A DNA stretch of 24,222 nt, from assembly GCA_023129805.1 (NCBI GenBank), contig JAGMBK010000008.1:1-24222 (forward strand). The letters are read 5' to 3'. The stretch comes from Candidatus Zixiibacteriota bacterium (lineage in GTDB: Bacteria; Zixibacteria; MSB-5A5; SM1-73). A program made the translations under genes and the position numbers. Below are positions 15,730 through 22,898 of the stretch, one piece after another (position 1 is the first letter of the stretch; each line of letters begins with the position of its first letter). The notes below the pieces were generated by a model. The model was not told where the DNA came from and ran no database searches. It worked only from the letters and a program-made list of their open reading frames with translations.

Positions 15730-16329
15730 ATGAAGAAAGGATGTTTTCTTTTATGGGTATTTTTTTTTCTTTTGCTTGGTTCTGAAGCTTGGGGTATAAC
15801 CGGCTTAGGCATAGGGATAAAGGGGGGGATGATACAGAATTACAAAAATGATAATTTGGATTCTATCCCTACTCTGGGTCAGGACTGGCTTGAAAAGATG
15901 CCCGTGGTGGGAGTGCATCTTAAGATCGGGACCTTGCGCATAATTCATCTGGAAGCATCGGTAGAATATGCCTGGAAGGAAAAAGAGATCGTTTTTGAGA
16001 ATCTCACCAGAGCAGATTTCTCCATAAAGGATCTATCCCTGAATGCCACCGCCAAGTATATGTTCTCTTTCCCGGTGCTGAAGCCCTATCTGGGAGCAGG
16101 TGTGGGGATGCACAAATTGGTTTACGGGATCTCCAATGAGACTTACTCCATATATGTGCCTGAAGATCAGAGTAGAGTGGGATTTCACGGGGTGGGAGGA
16201 TTTGTCTTATCTTTTCCTGCCTCTCCTCTGGAGCTTCTGGCTGAGGTAAGATATACCTCCATTCAGACAAAAAACGAACCCACCCGCTATACCACCATCC
16301 TGGCAGGAGTGACCTTTAATCTTCCTTAA
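15730..16329 (+). CDS. Outer-membrane beta-barrel protein (opacity-protein-like)
   Basis: 199 residues with a clear signal peptide (MKKG, a hydrophobic core, then SEAWG before the cleavage region near residue 20). The mature part alternates hydrophobic and polar residues with repeated strand pairs such as LSLNATAKYMF, KPYLGAGVGMHKL and LELLAEVRYTS, the pattern of an eight-stranded porin-like barrel (OMP_b-brl family). KPYLGAG is a frequent marker of that family. The ATG at 15730 has GAGAGGAG about five bases before it; a GTG two codons earlier is less well placed. The function could be structural or adhesive; nothing decides it. It follows pgeF by 47 bases. Confidence 0.75.
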   Translation: MKKGCFLLWVFFFLLLGSEAWGITGLGIGIKGGMIQNYKNDNLDSIPTLGQDWLEKMPVVGVHLKIGTLRIIHLEASVEYAWKEKEIVFENLTRADFSIKDLSLNATAKYMFSFPVLKPYLGAGVGMHKLVYGISNETYSIYVPEDQSRVGFHGVGGFVLSFPASPLELLAEVRYTSIQTKNEPTRYTTILAGVTFNLP

Positions 16330-16392
16330 AATATGGGCCCTCTTCAAAATAGTTGCTTTTGTATGAACTTAGGTTTTCAAAATGTTCCGATG

Positions 16393-16410
16393 GATCCTGC
16401 GGACAACTTT
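16393..16410 (+). repeat. Dispersed 18-base repeat, direct copy
   Basis: GATCCTGCGGACAACTTT. Its reverse complement occurs at 19382-19399 with one mismatch. It lies in the gap before the promoter at 16423. Confidence 0.55.
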
Positions 16411-16422
16411 ATTAAGCAGAAG

Positions 16423-16451
16423 TTGACATATGGAAAATCGTATGTTATAAT
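16423..16451 (+). promoter_or_regulatory. Perfect consensus promoter for the second barrel gene
   Basis: TTGACA (16423-16428), 17-base spacer, TATAAT (16446-16451). Both boxes match the sigma70 consensus in all positions. The start codon is about 34 bases past the -10 box, with AGGAGG in between. With the terminator at 17161 it defines a one-gene transcription unit. Confidence 0.88.
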
Positions 16452-16485
16452 TTTGCCGTGTTGATCATAACATAGGAGGATGATC

Positions 16486-17139
16486 ATGAGGAATACCCTT
16501 GTAATTGTTATAGTCGTAGTTCTTTTTTCAATTCCCTCTGCCTCGGCTCAATTTCTGGGACAGCTCTCTCCGGCGCCAACGTTGCATAAAGGAGATGCTT
16601 TGTTAGGTGCCTATCTGGGCGTTTATGAAGATGCCTTCTCCATATTCGGACAGGTTCGTTATGGAATAGCCAGATACCTTGATCTGGGCTTCAAGATGGG
16701 GATGATCGATCTGGACCCGGGATATGGTGAAAGCAATGCCGGTCTCACCATAGGCAGCGATGTTAAATACTGGTTCATGGAACAACGCACCGGCGATCCG
16801 CTGGATGTCTCCGTTGGAGCAGGAACGGAATATCTGAATGTATCAGATTATAGCCTTTTCTCTTTGGGGGGAAATGTTATTGCTTCTTATCAGATTAGAT
16901 ATGATGAAGCAAAGAGCGTTACCCCTTATGGTCGTTTGAACATAAGGTGGGAAAGGCAGAGCTTTGAAGGATCAGGGAGCCCGCCCCCGGGTTGGAAAAA
17001 GGGACCTCGAGACGATATGGGTGTGGCTTTAGCATTAGGGGCAGAATTGAAACTCCCATCAGGTCTCTTTCTGGTCGGCGAGTTGGAAATAGATGACAAC
17101 GTGGGTTTCGTGGGTGGAGTAAATTACAGTATGTTTTAA
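16486..17139 (+). CDS. Outer-membrane beta-barrel protein, hypothetical
   Basis: 217 residues. Signal peptide with a hydrophobic core of valines and isoleucines and cleavage after SASA (near residue 20). The mature protein has many short alternating strands, for example FGQVRYGIARYLDLGFKMG, DPLDVSVGAGTEYL and LFLVGELEIDDNVGFVGG, and ends in an aromatic residue (NYSMF), the sorting signal of outer-membrane barrels. No enzymatic motif. Start at 16486 because AGGAGG is six bases upstream; an ATG at 16480 directly abuts the ribosome site. The perfect promoter suggests high expression, as expected of an abundant surface protein; this is an inference. Confidence 0.75.
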   Translation: MRNTLVIVIVVVLFSIPSASAQFLGQLSPAPTLHKGDALLGAYLGVYEDAFSIFGQVRYGIARYLDLGFKMGMIDLDPGYGESNAGLTIGSDVKYWFMEQRTGDPLDVSVGAGTEYLNVSDYSLFSLGGNVIASYQIRYDEAKSVTPYGRLNIRWERQSFEGSGSPPPGWKKGPRDDMGVALALGAELKLPSGLFLVGELEIDDNVGFVGGVNYSMF

Positions 17140-17160
17140 CCCTTTTAGCTAAAGAAGCCG

Positions 17161-17192
17161 AAACAAGCTCTGGATCACCAGAGCTTGTTTTT
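17161..17192 (+). terminator. Rho-independent terminator
   Basis: AAACAAGCTCTGG (17161-17173), loop ATCA, CCAGAGCTTGTTT (17178-17190), then more T. A perfect 13-base-pair stem running into a run of five T, 21 bases after the barrel gene stop. Confidence 0.88.
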
Positions 17193-17231
17193 GAATAGTT
17201 CGACAAGCTCACAAACTTAAAGAGAGGGGCT

Positions 17232-18044
17232 TTGAGCCTGCTTGAAGCAGTCCTTTTGGGAATCGTTCAGGGTTTGACCGAATTTCTTCCCATATCCAGC
17301 TCCGGACATCTGGTTTTAGGTGAATTCCTGCTTGGGGTCAAATTTGATGATATAAGCTTTGAGGTGTTTCTTCATTTCGGGACTTTTCTCTCCGTGGTGA
17401 TCGTTTTCAGACGCACTATATGGTCGATGCTCAAAGCAGTGTGGCTTAAAGCCGAATCAATTTTTGTAAGAAAAGTTGTATCATCCGATAGGGAGGATTG
17501 GCATCTGTTCTGGCTGATCATAGCCGGATCGATCCCTGCAGGGATAGCCGGAGTGTTATTTAAAAATTATGTGGAAAAAGGTTTTTCTTCTGTCCCCTTT
17601 GTGTGTGTGATATTGTTGGTTACCGGCACGGTTTTGATTCTCACCCCCTTCTTTGTAGCCATAAGAGGAAAACTAAATTTTGGTGATGCACTCATGGTGG
17701 GGCTGGCACAGGCTTTAGCCCTGCTTCCCGGCATCTCCCGTTCCGGTCTAACCATCAGTATCGGAATTTTCAAGGGGGTGGAAAGGTCAAAGGCGGCAGA
17801 GTTTTCGTTCCTCCTATCTTTGCCTGCAGTTCTGGGTGCATGTTTGCTTGAATTGAAAGATGTGCTAAGTCACACCAATTCAGGTCAGGATTTAAGGATT
17901 TATTTAATCGGTGCAGTCACCGCCTTTGTGGTAGGGTATTTAGCCATTAAATTTCTATTAAACGTGATCAGAAAGGGTAAATTTCAGTATTTTGGTTATT
18001 ACTGTTTCGCGGTGGGGCTTTTCTTTCTTTTTTTCTTAAGATGA
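17232..18044 (+). CDS. uppP: Undecaprenyl-diphosphatase UppP/BacA
   Basis: Polytopic membrane phosphatase of 270 residues, the family length. It recycles undecaprenyl pyrophosphate to the monophosphate carrier used for peptidoglycan and O-antigen. Catalytic motif one, QGLTEFLPISSSGHL (13-27, with Glu17 and His26), and motif two, PGISRSGLT (166-174, Arg170), are both intact. About eight hydrophobic helices are visible. TTG start at 17232 with AGAGGGG just upstream; the conserved N-terminus begins immediately, so nothing is lost. It comes after the terminator at 17161, so it needs its own promoter, which I could not identify. Confidence 0.96.
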   Translation: MSLLEAVLLGIVQGLTEFLPISSSGHLVLGEFLLGVKFDDISFEVFLHFGTFLSVVIVFRRTIWSMLKAVWLKAESIFVRKVVSSDREDWHLFWLIIAGSIPAGIAGVLFKNYVEKGFSSVPFVCVILLVTGTVLILTPFFVAIRGKLNFGDALMVGLAQALALLPGISRSGLTISIGIFKGVERSKAAEFSFLLSLPAVLGACLLELKDVLSHTNSGQDLRIYLIGAVTAFVVGYLAIKFLLNVIRKGKFQYFGYYCFAVGLFFLFFLR

Positions 18045-18053
18045 GTTTTTGGC

Positions 18054-18130
18054 CCGCAGGTGCGAATCATATGGTTCACACCTCAAGATAGAAAGGATTG
18101 GAGACAAATTCTTATCTTGTGTTCCTGCGG
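18054..18130. repeat. Multi-arm structured intergenic element
   Basis: Outer stem CCGCAGG (18054-18060) with CCTGCGG (18124-18130). It encloses a small arm 18061-18080 (imperfect, tip CATATG) and a long arm CAAGATA (18084-18090) with TATCTTG (18113-18119), extended by AGGATT/AATTCT with one G-T pair around a loop holding GGAGACA. The loop region GGAGACAAATTCTT resembles GGAGACGAAATGCTT in the element at 21366. Sits in the 223-base gap between uppP and the third GT9. Confidence 0.6.
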
Positions 18131-18173
18131 TGAAATTTGGTAATTCATCGATCTTGGGAGCATTAGTTGATTT

Positions 18174-18216
18174 GCGTAGCCAAGCTTGGTATGAGCTGGC
18201 CCACTTGGGCCTACGC
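18174..18216. other. Second hairpin in the uppP-GT9 gap
   Basis: GCGTAG (18174-18179) pairs with CTACGC (18211-18216), and CCAAG/CTTGG continues the stem across a two-base bulge, 11 pairs in all. No T-run follows. The interior contains the palindrome CCAAGCTTGG. Confidence 0.5.
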
Positions 18217-18267
18217 GCTCAATATCGAAGGAAGCGGATTTAGTGCAAGGCATAACCGAAGGGCAGA

Positions 18268-19362
18268 ATGAACTCCAACGCTGTGTTCCGCCTTCTTCAT
18301 CCGGATAGAAAAATCGATAAGCCGATGCCAAAAAAGATCGAGAAAATCTTGATAATTCGTTTCAGCTCCTTAGGAGATGTGATTCTTACCACCCCGGTGA
18401 TCGGTGTGCTGAAAACTAAATTTCCCCAATCCAGGATATTCTTTCTGACCAAAGCTCAATATGGCGATATATTAAGAAATGATCCCCGAATTTTTTCTTT
18501 GATAGAATTCGATCCAAGGGGAAGACATAAAGGGATTTCTGGTTTCTTCAAACTGATTGAGAAATTACGAACCTATGATTTCGATCTGCTGGTCGACCTC
18601 CATGCTAATCTGCGCAGTTTTTTTGTCCGCCATCCGACCAAATCGAAAATCAAACTTAAATATAACAAGCGCTGGCTATCCCGATTCTTGATGGTTCATT
18701 GCAAATTTTTAAAGATAAAAGCAATTCATACGGTGGATTCCTATATGAAAGTTTTAAAAAAGATGCAGATAAACACACCCGAAAAGAATCCCCTAATTTT
18801 CCTGAGCCGGGATGATGAGGAATCTTCAAGACTTTTTCTGCTTGAACAAAAGGTGGAAAAAGATGATATTGTGGTGGGAGTTCATCCAGGTGCAAGATGG
18901 CAGACCAAAAGATGGGATGAAGGGAAATTTAAGCAAGTCTGCCAGGATTTGATTGGCAGAGATAACTGCAAAATCATGTTGCTAGGCGATGCCGGAGACG
19001 AAAAGTTAGTTGAAAAGATAAAACAAGACTTGCCGAATGAAAAGGTGATCAACGCGGTGGGCCTGCCTTTGGGAAGATTCATGAGCCTGATCAGAAGGTG
19101 TGATTGTCTTATCATTAATGATTCAGGTCCCATGCACATAGCATCAGCCTTGCAGGTGCCGGTGGTGGCGATATTTGGTCCCACCCATCCAAAATTGGGT
19201 TTTTCTCCTGTTGGTTCTAAAAATATGGTGCTTTGCGCCAACGTCAAATGCAGCCCTTGCAGTTTGCATGGTGAAAAAAGATGTAGCAAAAAGTCCAGAT
19301 TTTGCATGGATTTGATAGGCCCGGAGATGGTGGTGGAGGTGGTGGAAGGATTGCTTGACTAA
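18268..19362 (+). CDS. Glycosyltransferase family 9 (heptosyltransferase-like), third copy
   Basis: Up to 364 residues. N-terminal signature ILIIRFSSLGDVILTTPVIG, then VGVHPGARWQTKRW (phosphate-binding loop of the donor half) and IINDSGPMHIASALQVPVVA with FGPTHP, all strong GT9 features. C-terminal cysteines Cys328, 331, 339, 346. It stands apart from the main glycan cluster, next to uppP and a TonB-type receptor. Start: ATG 18268 has AAGGG about five bases upstream, but the first 19 codons show no conservation I recognise; ATG 18325 (MPKKIEKIL) gives the usual family start but lacks a ribosome site. Confidence 0.9.
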   Translation: MNSNAVFRLLHPDRKIDKPMPKKIEKILIIRFSSLGDVILTTPVIGVLKTKFPQSRIFFLTKAQYGDILRNDPRIFSLIEFDPRGRHKGISGFFKLIEKLRTYDFDLLVDLHANLRSFFVRHPTKSKIKLKYNKRWLSRFLMVHCKFLKIKAIHTVDSYMKVLKKMQINTPEKNPLIFLSRDDEESSRLFLLEQKVEKDDIVVGVHPGARWQTKRWDEGKFKQVCQDLIGRDNCKIMLLGDAGDEKLVEKIKQDLPNEKVINAVGLPLGRFMSLIRRCDCLIINDSGPMHIASALQVPVVAIFGPTHPKLGFSPVGSKNMVLCANVKCSPCSLHGEKRCSKKSRFCMDLIGPEMVVEVVEGLLD

Positions 19363-19381
19363 AAGAAATCTATTCTGAAGG

Positions 19382-19399
19382 AAACTTGTCCGCAGGATC
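19382..19399 (-). repeat. Dispersed 18-base repeat, inverted copy
   Basis: Reads GATCCTGCGGACAAGTTT on the minus strand, 17 of 18 identical to 16393-16410. It occupies most of the 44-base gap between the third GT9 and the receptor gene. Confidence 0.55.
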
Positions 19400-19406
19400 T
19401 TGAGAA

Positions 19407-21359
19407 TTGAGAAAAAAACTTTCATTTATCTTTCTCTTCCTTTTACTGTTTTCGAAGGGATTCTCCCAGCCGGAGGACTCTCTTCTAACCGCCGATTCAG
19501 ATTCCCTGAATGCGGTGGTCAAGAGAGATACCGCTGAAGCAGTTTGTGTAGTCCACATAGGAAGATTTCTCAAAAGCGATGGGTTCAGAGATGAACTCGT
19601 CCGCCGTTTTTCTTTGTTGAATGAAATCACTTCTGAGGATATTGACAATTGCATCGGGGAAAGCGTTGGAGACATCCTTAAAATGAGGAGTTTGATAGAT
19701 GTGGTGAAGGTAGGGTCATGGGGACAGCCAGAGATAGGCTCTCTTGGCGGAAATACAAGGGGGGTTAACATTTTCATAGATGGGCACACGTTTCAACAGC
19801 AAGACCTCTACTTCCCTCATAGGGGGAATATAGATTTGAATTCAATCTTTTTGTCCAATGTTTCAAAAGTGGAATTTTTGCCTGCGGGATTGGCTAACTT
19901 ATGGGGAAAAGGTGTAGGGATTCTGGGAATAAATATCATTACTAAAAATTTCGATGGGATCAAACCGTACTCCAGAGTAACCGCCAATAGGGGTCCCTAT
20001 GGATTTCGTAGAACTCAGGTGGAATTGGGAAGAGCTCTCACCTCCCGGGGAAAGTTCTATCTTACCACTGAGTTTAAGAAGTCTAATGGCTATCTGACCA
20101 ACGCTGATTATGATGGCTTCTGCCTCTGGGGGAAAACCACCTTCAACCTGAACAGGAGAATGGATCTTAAACTTTCAGCTTATCAATATAAAACCAAAAT
20201 GGGACTGCCTCTGTTTCTGGACGCAAGTTTCCAGGATACCAGAAAGAAGGTGAACAACTGGGGAGTAAGTGGTTCTCTTCTTCTGGAGGAAAAGGAAAAT
20301 TCCATCCTGAATTTAGATTTTTGCTATGATAAGCAGAATCAAGAAGTCAAGAGCAGATCACATAACTTTGAAAGCAAAAAAATCGAGGAGATGTTTGGTT
20401 TGACTGCGACGCAGACTTTAAAGTTGAAGGAGAAGCACTATATCAAAATCGAGGGCTGCGGGGAGAGAAGACGTCTTGAAACGTTGATGGCAAGACGAGC
20501 AGGTTACGGTGGCTATCTTTCGATTGCGGATGTGATCCGGATATACCCAAAGCTGAAGCTGCTTCTATTTTCCAGGTTGGAAAAGGAGGAGGAGCTTAAG
20601 GCTGGTCTTTCTGTGTGCGGAGGGATGTCATATCAAATTTTAAACGATGTGAATCTGTTTTCAACTTTGGGAAGATTTGTTGGCTATCCCACCCTTATGG
20701 ACCGATATTGGCTACCTTTTTCTGTGAGCTTCAAAGATACTATGGCTGACTACATGGAGGAGGGAAGTGGGAGTCTAAGATTGCAAAAATATTTCACAGT
20801 TGATCTTGGAGCAAATGTTCAAAAAAAGAATTACAAAATAAGTGGATATGTCTTCAACTGCGATATAGATGATTTTATCTTCTGGTCAAACGTGGACACT
20901 TCCATCTATTATGGACACTTTGAACCGGTCAATACCGAGGCGAAAATCTGGGGAGCAAATATTAATTTGGGATTTGAGTTTTTCGATCACATAAGATCAC
21001 ACATCTCGTATAGCTTCAAACAAGGCAAAGATTCAAACAGAGACACAAGATTGCCCTACTCGCCCGATCATTCTCTTTTCGGCTACATCCAATTCGAAGA
21101 TGAGTTTTTGAAAAGGGAGATCGGATTAAAACTGAGATTGGAGACAAATATCCTATCCGACCGATTTATGGATGAATATGAGCAGGACAAAGAGCCGGGT
21201 GTGGCCATTTTGAACGGGAAGATAACCATACGGTTTTTGGATTTTCATTTCTATTATATGGTTCGTAATATCACTGGTCAGGTTTATCGACTGATAAGTG
21301 ATTACCACATGCCAGAAAGAAGTTTCTGGTGGGGGTTTTACTGGGAGTTTTTTGACTAA
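19407..21359 (+). CDS. TonB-dependent receptor-like outer-membrane protein (plug domain)
   Basis: 650 residues. Signal peptide with cleavage near GFSQ (residue 20-21). Residues about 65-175 form a plug domain: IGESVGDILKMRS, SLGGNTRGVNIFIDG, the NIDLNSI and VSKVEFLPAG blocks, and GVGILGINIITK, all in the order seen in TonB receptors. The rest is a chain of amphipathic strands ending WGFYWEFFD, an aromatic-rich barrel end. It is shorter than many siderophore receptors, nearer to small BtuB/cirA-like ones. Ligand unknown; there is no TonB/ExbBD or ABC transporter in the window. Start is the TTG at 19407, leading straight into the signal peptide; ribosome site weak (AGGA about ten bases upstream). 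Confidence 0.85.
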   Translation: MRKKLSFIFLFLLLFSKGFSQPEDSLLTADSDSLNAVVKRDTAEAVCVVHIGRFLKSDGFRDELVRRFSLLNEITSEDIDNCIGESVGDILKMRSLIDVVKVGSWGQPEIGSLGGNTRGVNIFIDGHTFQQQDLYFPHRGNIDLNSIFLSNVSKVEFLPAGLANLWGKGVGILGINIITKNFDGIKPYSRVTANRGPYGFRRTQVELGRALTSRGKFYLTTEFKKSNGYLTNADYDGFCLWGKTTFNLNRRMDLKLSAYQYKTKMGLPLFLDASFQDTRKKVNNWGVSGSLLLEEKENSILNLDFCYDKQNQEVKSRSHNFESKKIEEMFGLTATQTLKLKEKHYIKIEGCGERRRLETLMARRAGYGGYLSIADVIRIYPKLKLLLFSRLEKEEELKAGLSVCGGMSYQILNDVNLFSTLGRFVGYPTLMDRYWLPFSVSFKDTMADYMEEGSGSLRLQKYFTVDLGANVQKKNYKISGYVFNCDIDDFIFWSNVDTSIYYGHFEPVNTEAKIWGANINLGFEFFDHIRSHISYSFKQGKDSNRDTRLPYSPDHSLFGYIQFEDEFLKREIGLKLRLETNILSDRFMDEYEQDKEPGVAILNGKITIRFLDFHFYYMVRNITGQVYRLISDYHMPERSFWWGFYWEFFD

Positions 21360-21365
21360 CATTTC

Positions 21366-21453
21366 TTTGGGAGTGTCAAGCTTTAGCTTGACCAGAGAGT
21401 CCTCAGGAGACGAAATGCTTCAGTCTGGTTCACCTAAAGGTGAACACTCCAAA
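21366..21453. repeat. Four-way-junction-like structured intergenic element
   Basis: Outer stem GGAGTGT (21370-21376) with ACACTCC (21444-21450), lengthened by TTT/AAA across one bulged G. Inside lie three arms: TCAAGCT/AGCTTGA (21376-21391), ACCAGA (21391-21396) with TCTGGT (21424-21429), and TTCACC-TAAA-GGTGAA (21429-21444). The second arm's loop contains GGAGACGAAATGCTT (21406-21420). It fills most of the 131-base gap between the receptor and the HD-domain gene. Confidence 0.65.
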
Positions 21454-21490
21454 CAGTTATCTGGACTAATTTAGATAAAGGAGGTGAAGG

Positions 21491-22036
21491 ATGAAAAGAG
21501 AAGAAGCTTTGGGTTTGGTAAAATCGAAGGTTGAGGGGAAAAATCTGGTCAAGCACATGCTGGCGGTAGAGGCGATCATGAAAAGGGTGGCTGAGCATTT
21601 CGACGAGGACGTCCAGATGTGGAGCCTAACCGGTCTTTTACATGATTTAGACTATGATGAGACGGTGAACGACTTCGATCGCCACTCCCTTTTGACCTGC
21701 GAATGGCTAAAAGATTATAGCTTGGATGAGAGAATACTTTATGCCATAAAATGTCATCCCCGAAAGGTGGAGCCAAAATCTAAGATGGACTGGACACTTT
21801 TTGCGGCTGATCCGTTGAGCGGTTTGATAGTTGCCGCCGCGCTGATGCATCCTACCAAAAAACTGAAAAACGTTACAGTCGAGTTCGTTTTAAACAGATT
21901 CAAGGAAAAAAGATTTGCGGCAGGAGCAAACAGAGAAGATATTAAAGCCTGTGAAATGATCGGACTCTCCCTGGATGAGTTTGTAAAATTGGCTCTGGAG
22001 GGGATGCAAAGCATCGATGAAGAATTAGGGTTATAG
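21491..22036 (+). CDS. HD-domain (HDIG-type) predicted phosphohydrolase
   Basis: 181 residues. HD-superfamily metal ligands are visible: His22 (VKHMLA), His51-Asp52 in GLLHDLDYD, and Asp107 in FAADPLSGL. His65 and His89 are additional conserved-looking histidines. The family hydrolyses phosphate esters of nucleotides or similar small molecules; this single-domain type, often annotated HDIG domain-containing protein, has no settled substrate. It has the best ribosome site in the window, AAAGGAGGTGA just before the ATG. It stands between two structured repeats and has no operon partner. Confidence 0.88.
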   Translation: MKREEALGLVKSKVEGKNLVKHMLAVEAIMKRVAEHFDEDVQMWSLTGLLHDLDYDETVNDFDRHSLLTCEWLKDYSLDERILYAIKCHPRKVEPKSKMDWTLFAADPLSGLIVAAALMHPTKKLKNVTVEFVLNRFKEKRFAAGANREDIKACEMIGLSLDEFVKLALEGMQSIDEELGL

Positions 22037-22057
22037 GTGTGGTTCTTTTGTTTATTC

Positions 22058-22117
22058 GGTAGCCGTCCCGCCTGGGGCGGGACGTACATTTTTCGCACCC
22101 TAAAGGGTGCGGCTACC
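22058..22117. repeat. Three-way-junction-like structured intergenic element
   Basis: Outer stem GGTAGCC (22058-22064) with GGCTACC (22111-22117). It encloses two perfect hairpins: GTCCCGCC-TGG-GGCGGGAC (22065-22083) and GCACCC-TAAA-GGGTGC (22095-22110). Every pair is Watson-Crick. The last hairpin resembles TTCACC-TAAA-GGTGAA in the element at 21366, in the same place, next to the closing outer stem. Confidence 0.72.
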
Positions 22118-22157
22118 ATTAGAATCAAAGCAGTCATCATTCCCATCTGTGAAAAAA

Positions 22158-22796
22158 ATGAAGCAATCCAATCAGATCCCTTTCGGTGAAAAGGTGGTTA
22201 CTTATGCTTTATGTAAAAAGTGCGTCGAGAAAGGGAGCAAAGTCTTTATTAGATTTTCTCATAATTTAACTATAAAACAAGATAGAGATTGGGATTATTG
22301 GACAGGCACAGATATTGATTTTTTGGAAATCACCAAGGAAAGAATAATAATAGGGTATGAAATAAAAGGGATGAAAAAATATAAAGGAAGGTATGAACCT
22401 TCTCGCTTATATGAAGGTTTGGATCAGACGATGGGATATTTAAATTTGCCTTTTGTAAAACAAAAAGGAAATTCGAAACTCAAATTTGATGGAGGAGCTT
22501 TTGATTTTGTTTATTTAGTGCATGCGAGAAACGAGGTAGAATTTCTGGAATGTGAAAAAAGGATATTTGATATAGTACCTATTGGCTTTATTATTGCCAC
22601 ACCTGATGGAAAATTTGAGATAGTCAAAAAGGCCTCAAAAAATCCTATCCAAAGCAAGGAAGCAAAGCAACATTTTCTAAATAACTTGGATTCATTAAAA
22701 AAATTTTCTTTAAAAAGTAAAATTTTCAAAAAGATTCAAGAGATAGGGAAATGTTATTTTAAGGAAAGCAGAAAAAGTGAAACAAAAGAAATTTGA
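22158..22796 (+). CDS. PD-(D/E)xK nuclease-like protein, unassigned
   Basis: 212 residues from the ATG at 22158. I do not recognise the exact family. The pattern Asp54 (in TDIDFLE), then Glu68-Ile-Lys70 (GYEIKG), then Gln90-x3-Tyr94 (DQTMGY) matches the restriction-endonuclease fold with a RecB/Cas4-like QxxxY motif. A CxxC pair at Cys19/Cys22 precedes the domain; the C-terminal cysteine triplet of Cas4 is missing. The C-terminal 60 residues are lysine-rich. Start uncertain: GTG 22149 and ATG 22158 both lack a ribosome site, and the frame is open back into the repeat at 22107. Strongly AT-rich by eye, unlike its neighbours, suggesting acquisition. The tail overlaps a short HsdS-like stub, which fits a restriction context. 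Nuclease activity is inferred from motifs only. Confidence 0.6.
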   Translation: MKQSNQIPFGEKVVTYALCKKCVEKGSKVFIRFSHNLTIKQDRDWDYWTGTDIDFLEITKERIIIGYEIKGMKKYKGRYEPSRLYEGLDQTMGYLNLPFVKQKGNSKLKFDGGAFDFVYLVHARNEVEFLECEKRIFDIVPIGFIIATPDGKFEIVKKASKNPIQSKEAKQHFLNNLDSLKKFSLKSKIFKKIQEIGKCYFKESRKSETKEI

Positions 22797-22881
22797 AAGA
22801 TTTTGGATAGAGAAAATCCAAGGTTCTGACGAATTGCCCGAAGGCTGGAGATGGGTGAGAATGGAAGATAAGGTTTGTTAA
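22777..22881 (+). pseudogene. Remnant of a type I restriction specificity subunit (HsdS-like)
   Basis: A 34-codon frame from GTG 22777, overlapping the nuclease-like gene by 20 bases, ends at TAA 22879-22881. It reads FWIEKIQGSDELPEGWRWV and then RMEDKV. The LPEGW-W-V/R motif is the standard opening of an HsdS target-recognition domain. The remaining about 370 residues expected of HsdS are absent, replaced after 18 bases by the next gene. An AAGGA lies about ten bases before the GTG. It is either a truncated gene or the first exon-like piece left by a deletion. Short, so the call rests on one motif. Confidence 0.55.
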
Positions 22882-22898
22882 GAGACTCAAAAGATGTA

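Noticed and set aside
18049..18331. Small frames on both strands (64 and 82 codons) in the uppP-GT9 gap
   Set aside because: They are produced by the structured repeat element; no ribosome sites and no family resemblance.
21366..21453. tRNA
   Set aside because: A cloverleaf-like outline, but the third arm has a four-base loop and six-pair stem instead of the seven-base T loop, there is no D arm and no usable anticodon loop.
22158..22796. Cas4 with a CRISPR locus
   Set aside because: QxxxY is present but the C-terminal cysteine cluster is missing, and no CRISPR array or cas gene occurs in the window.
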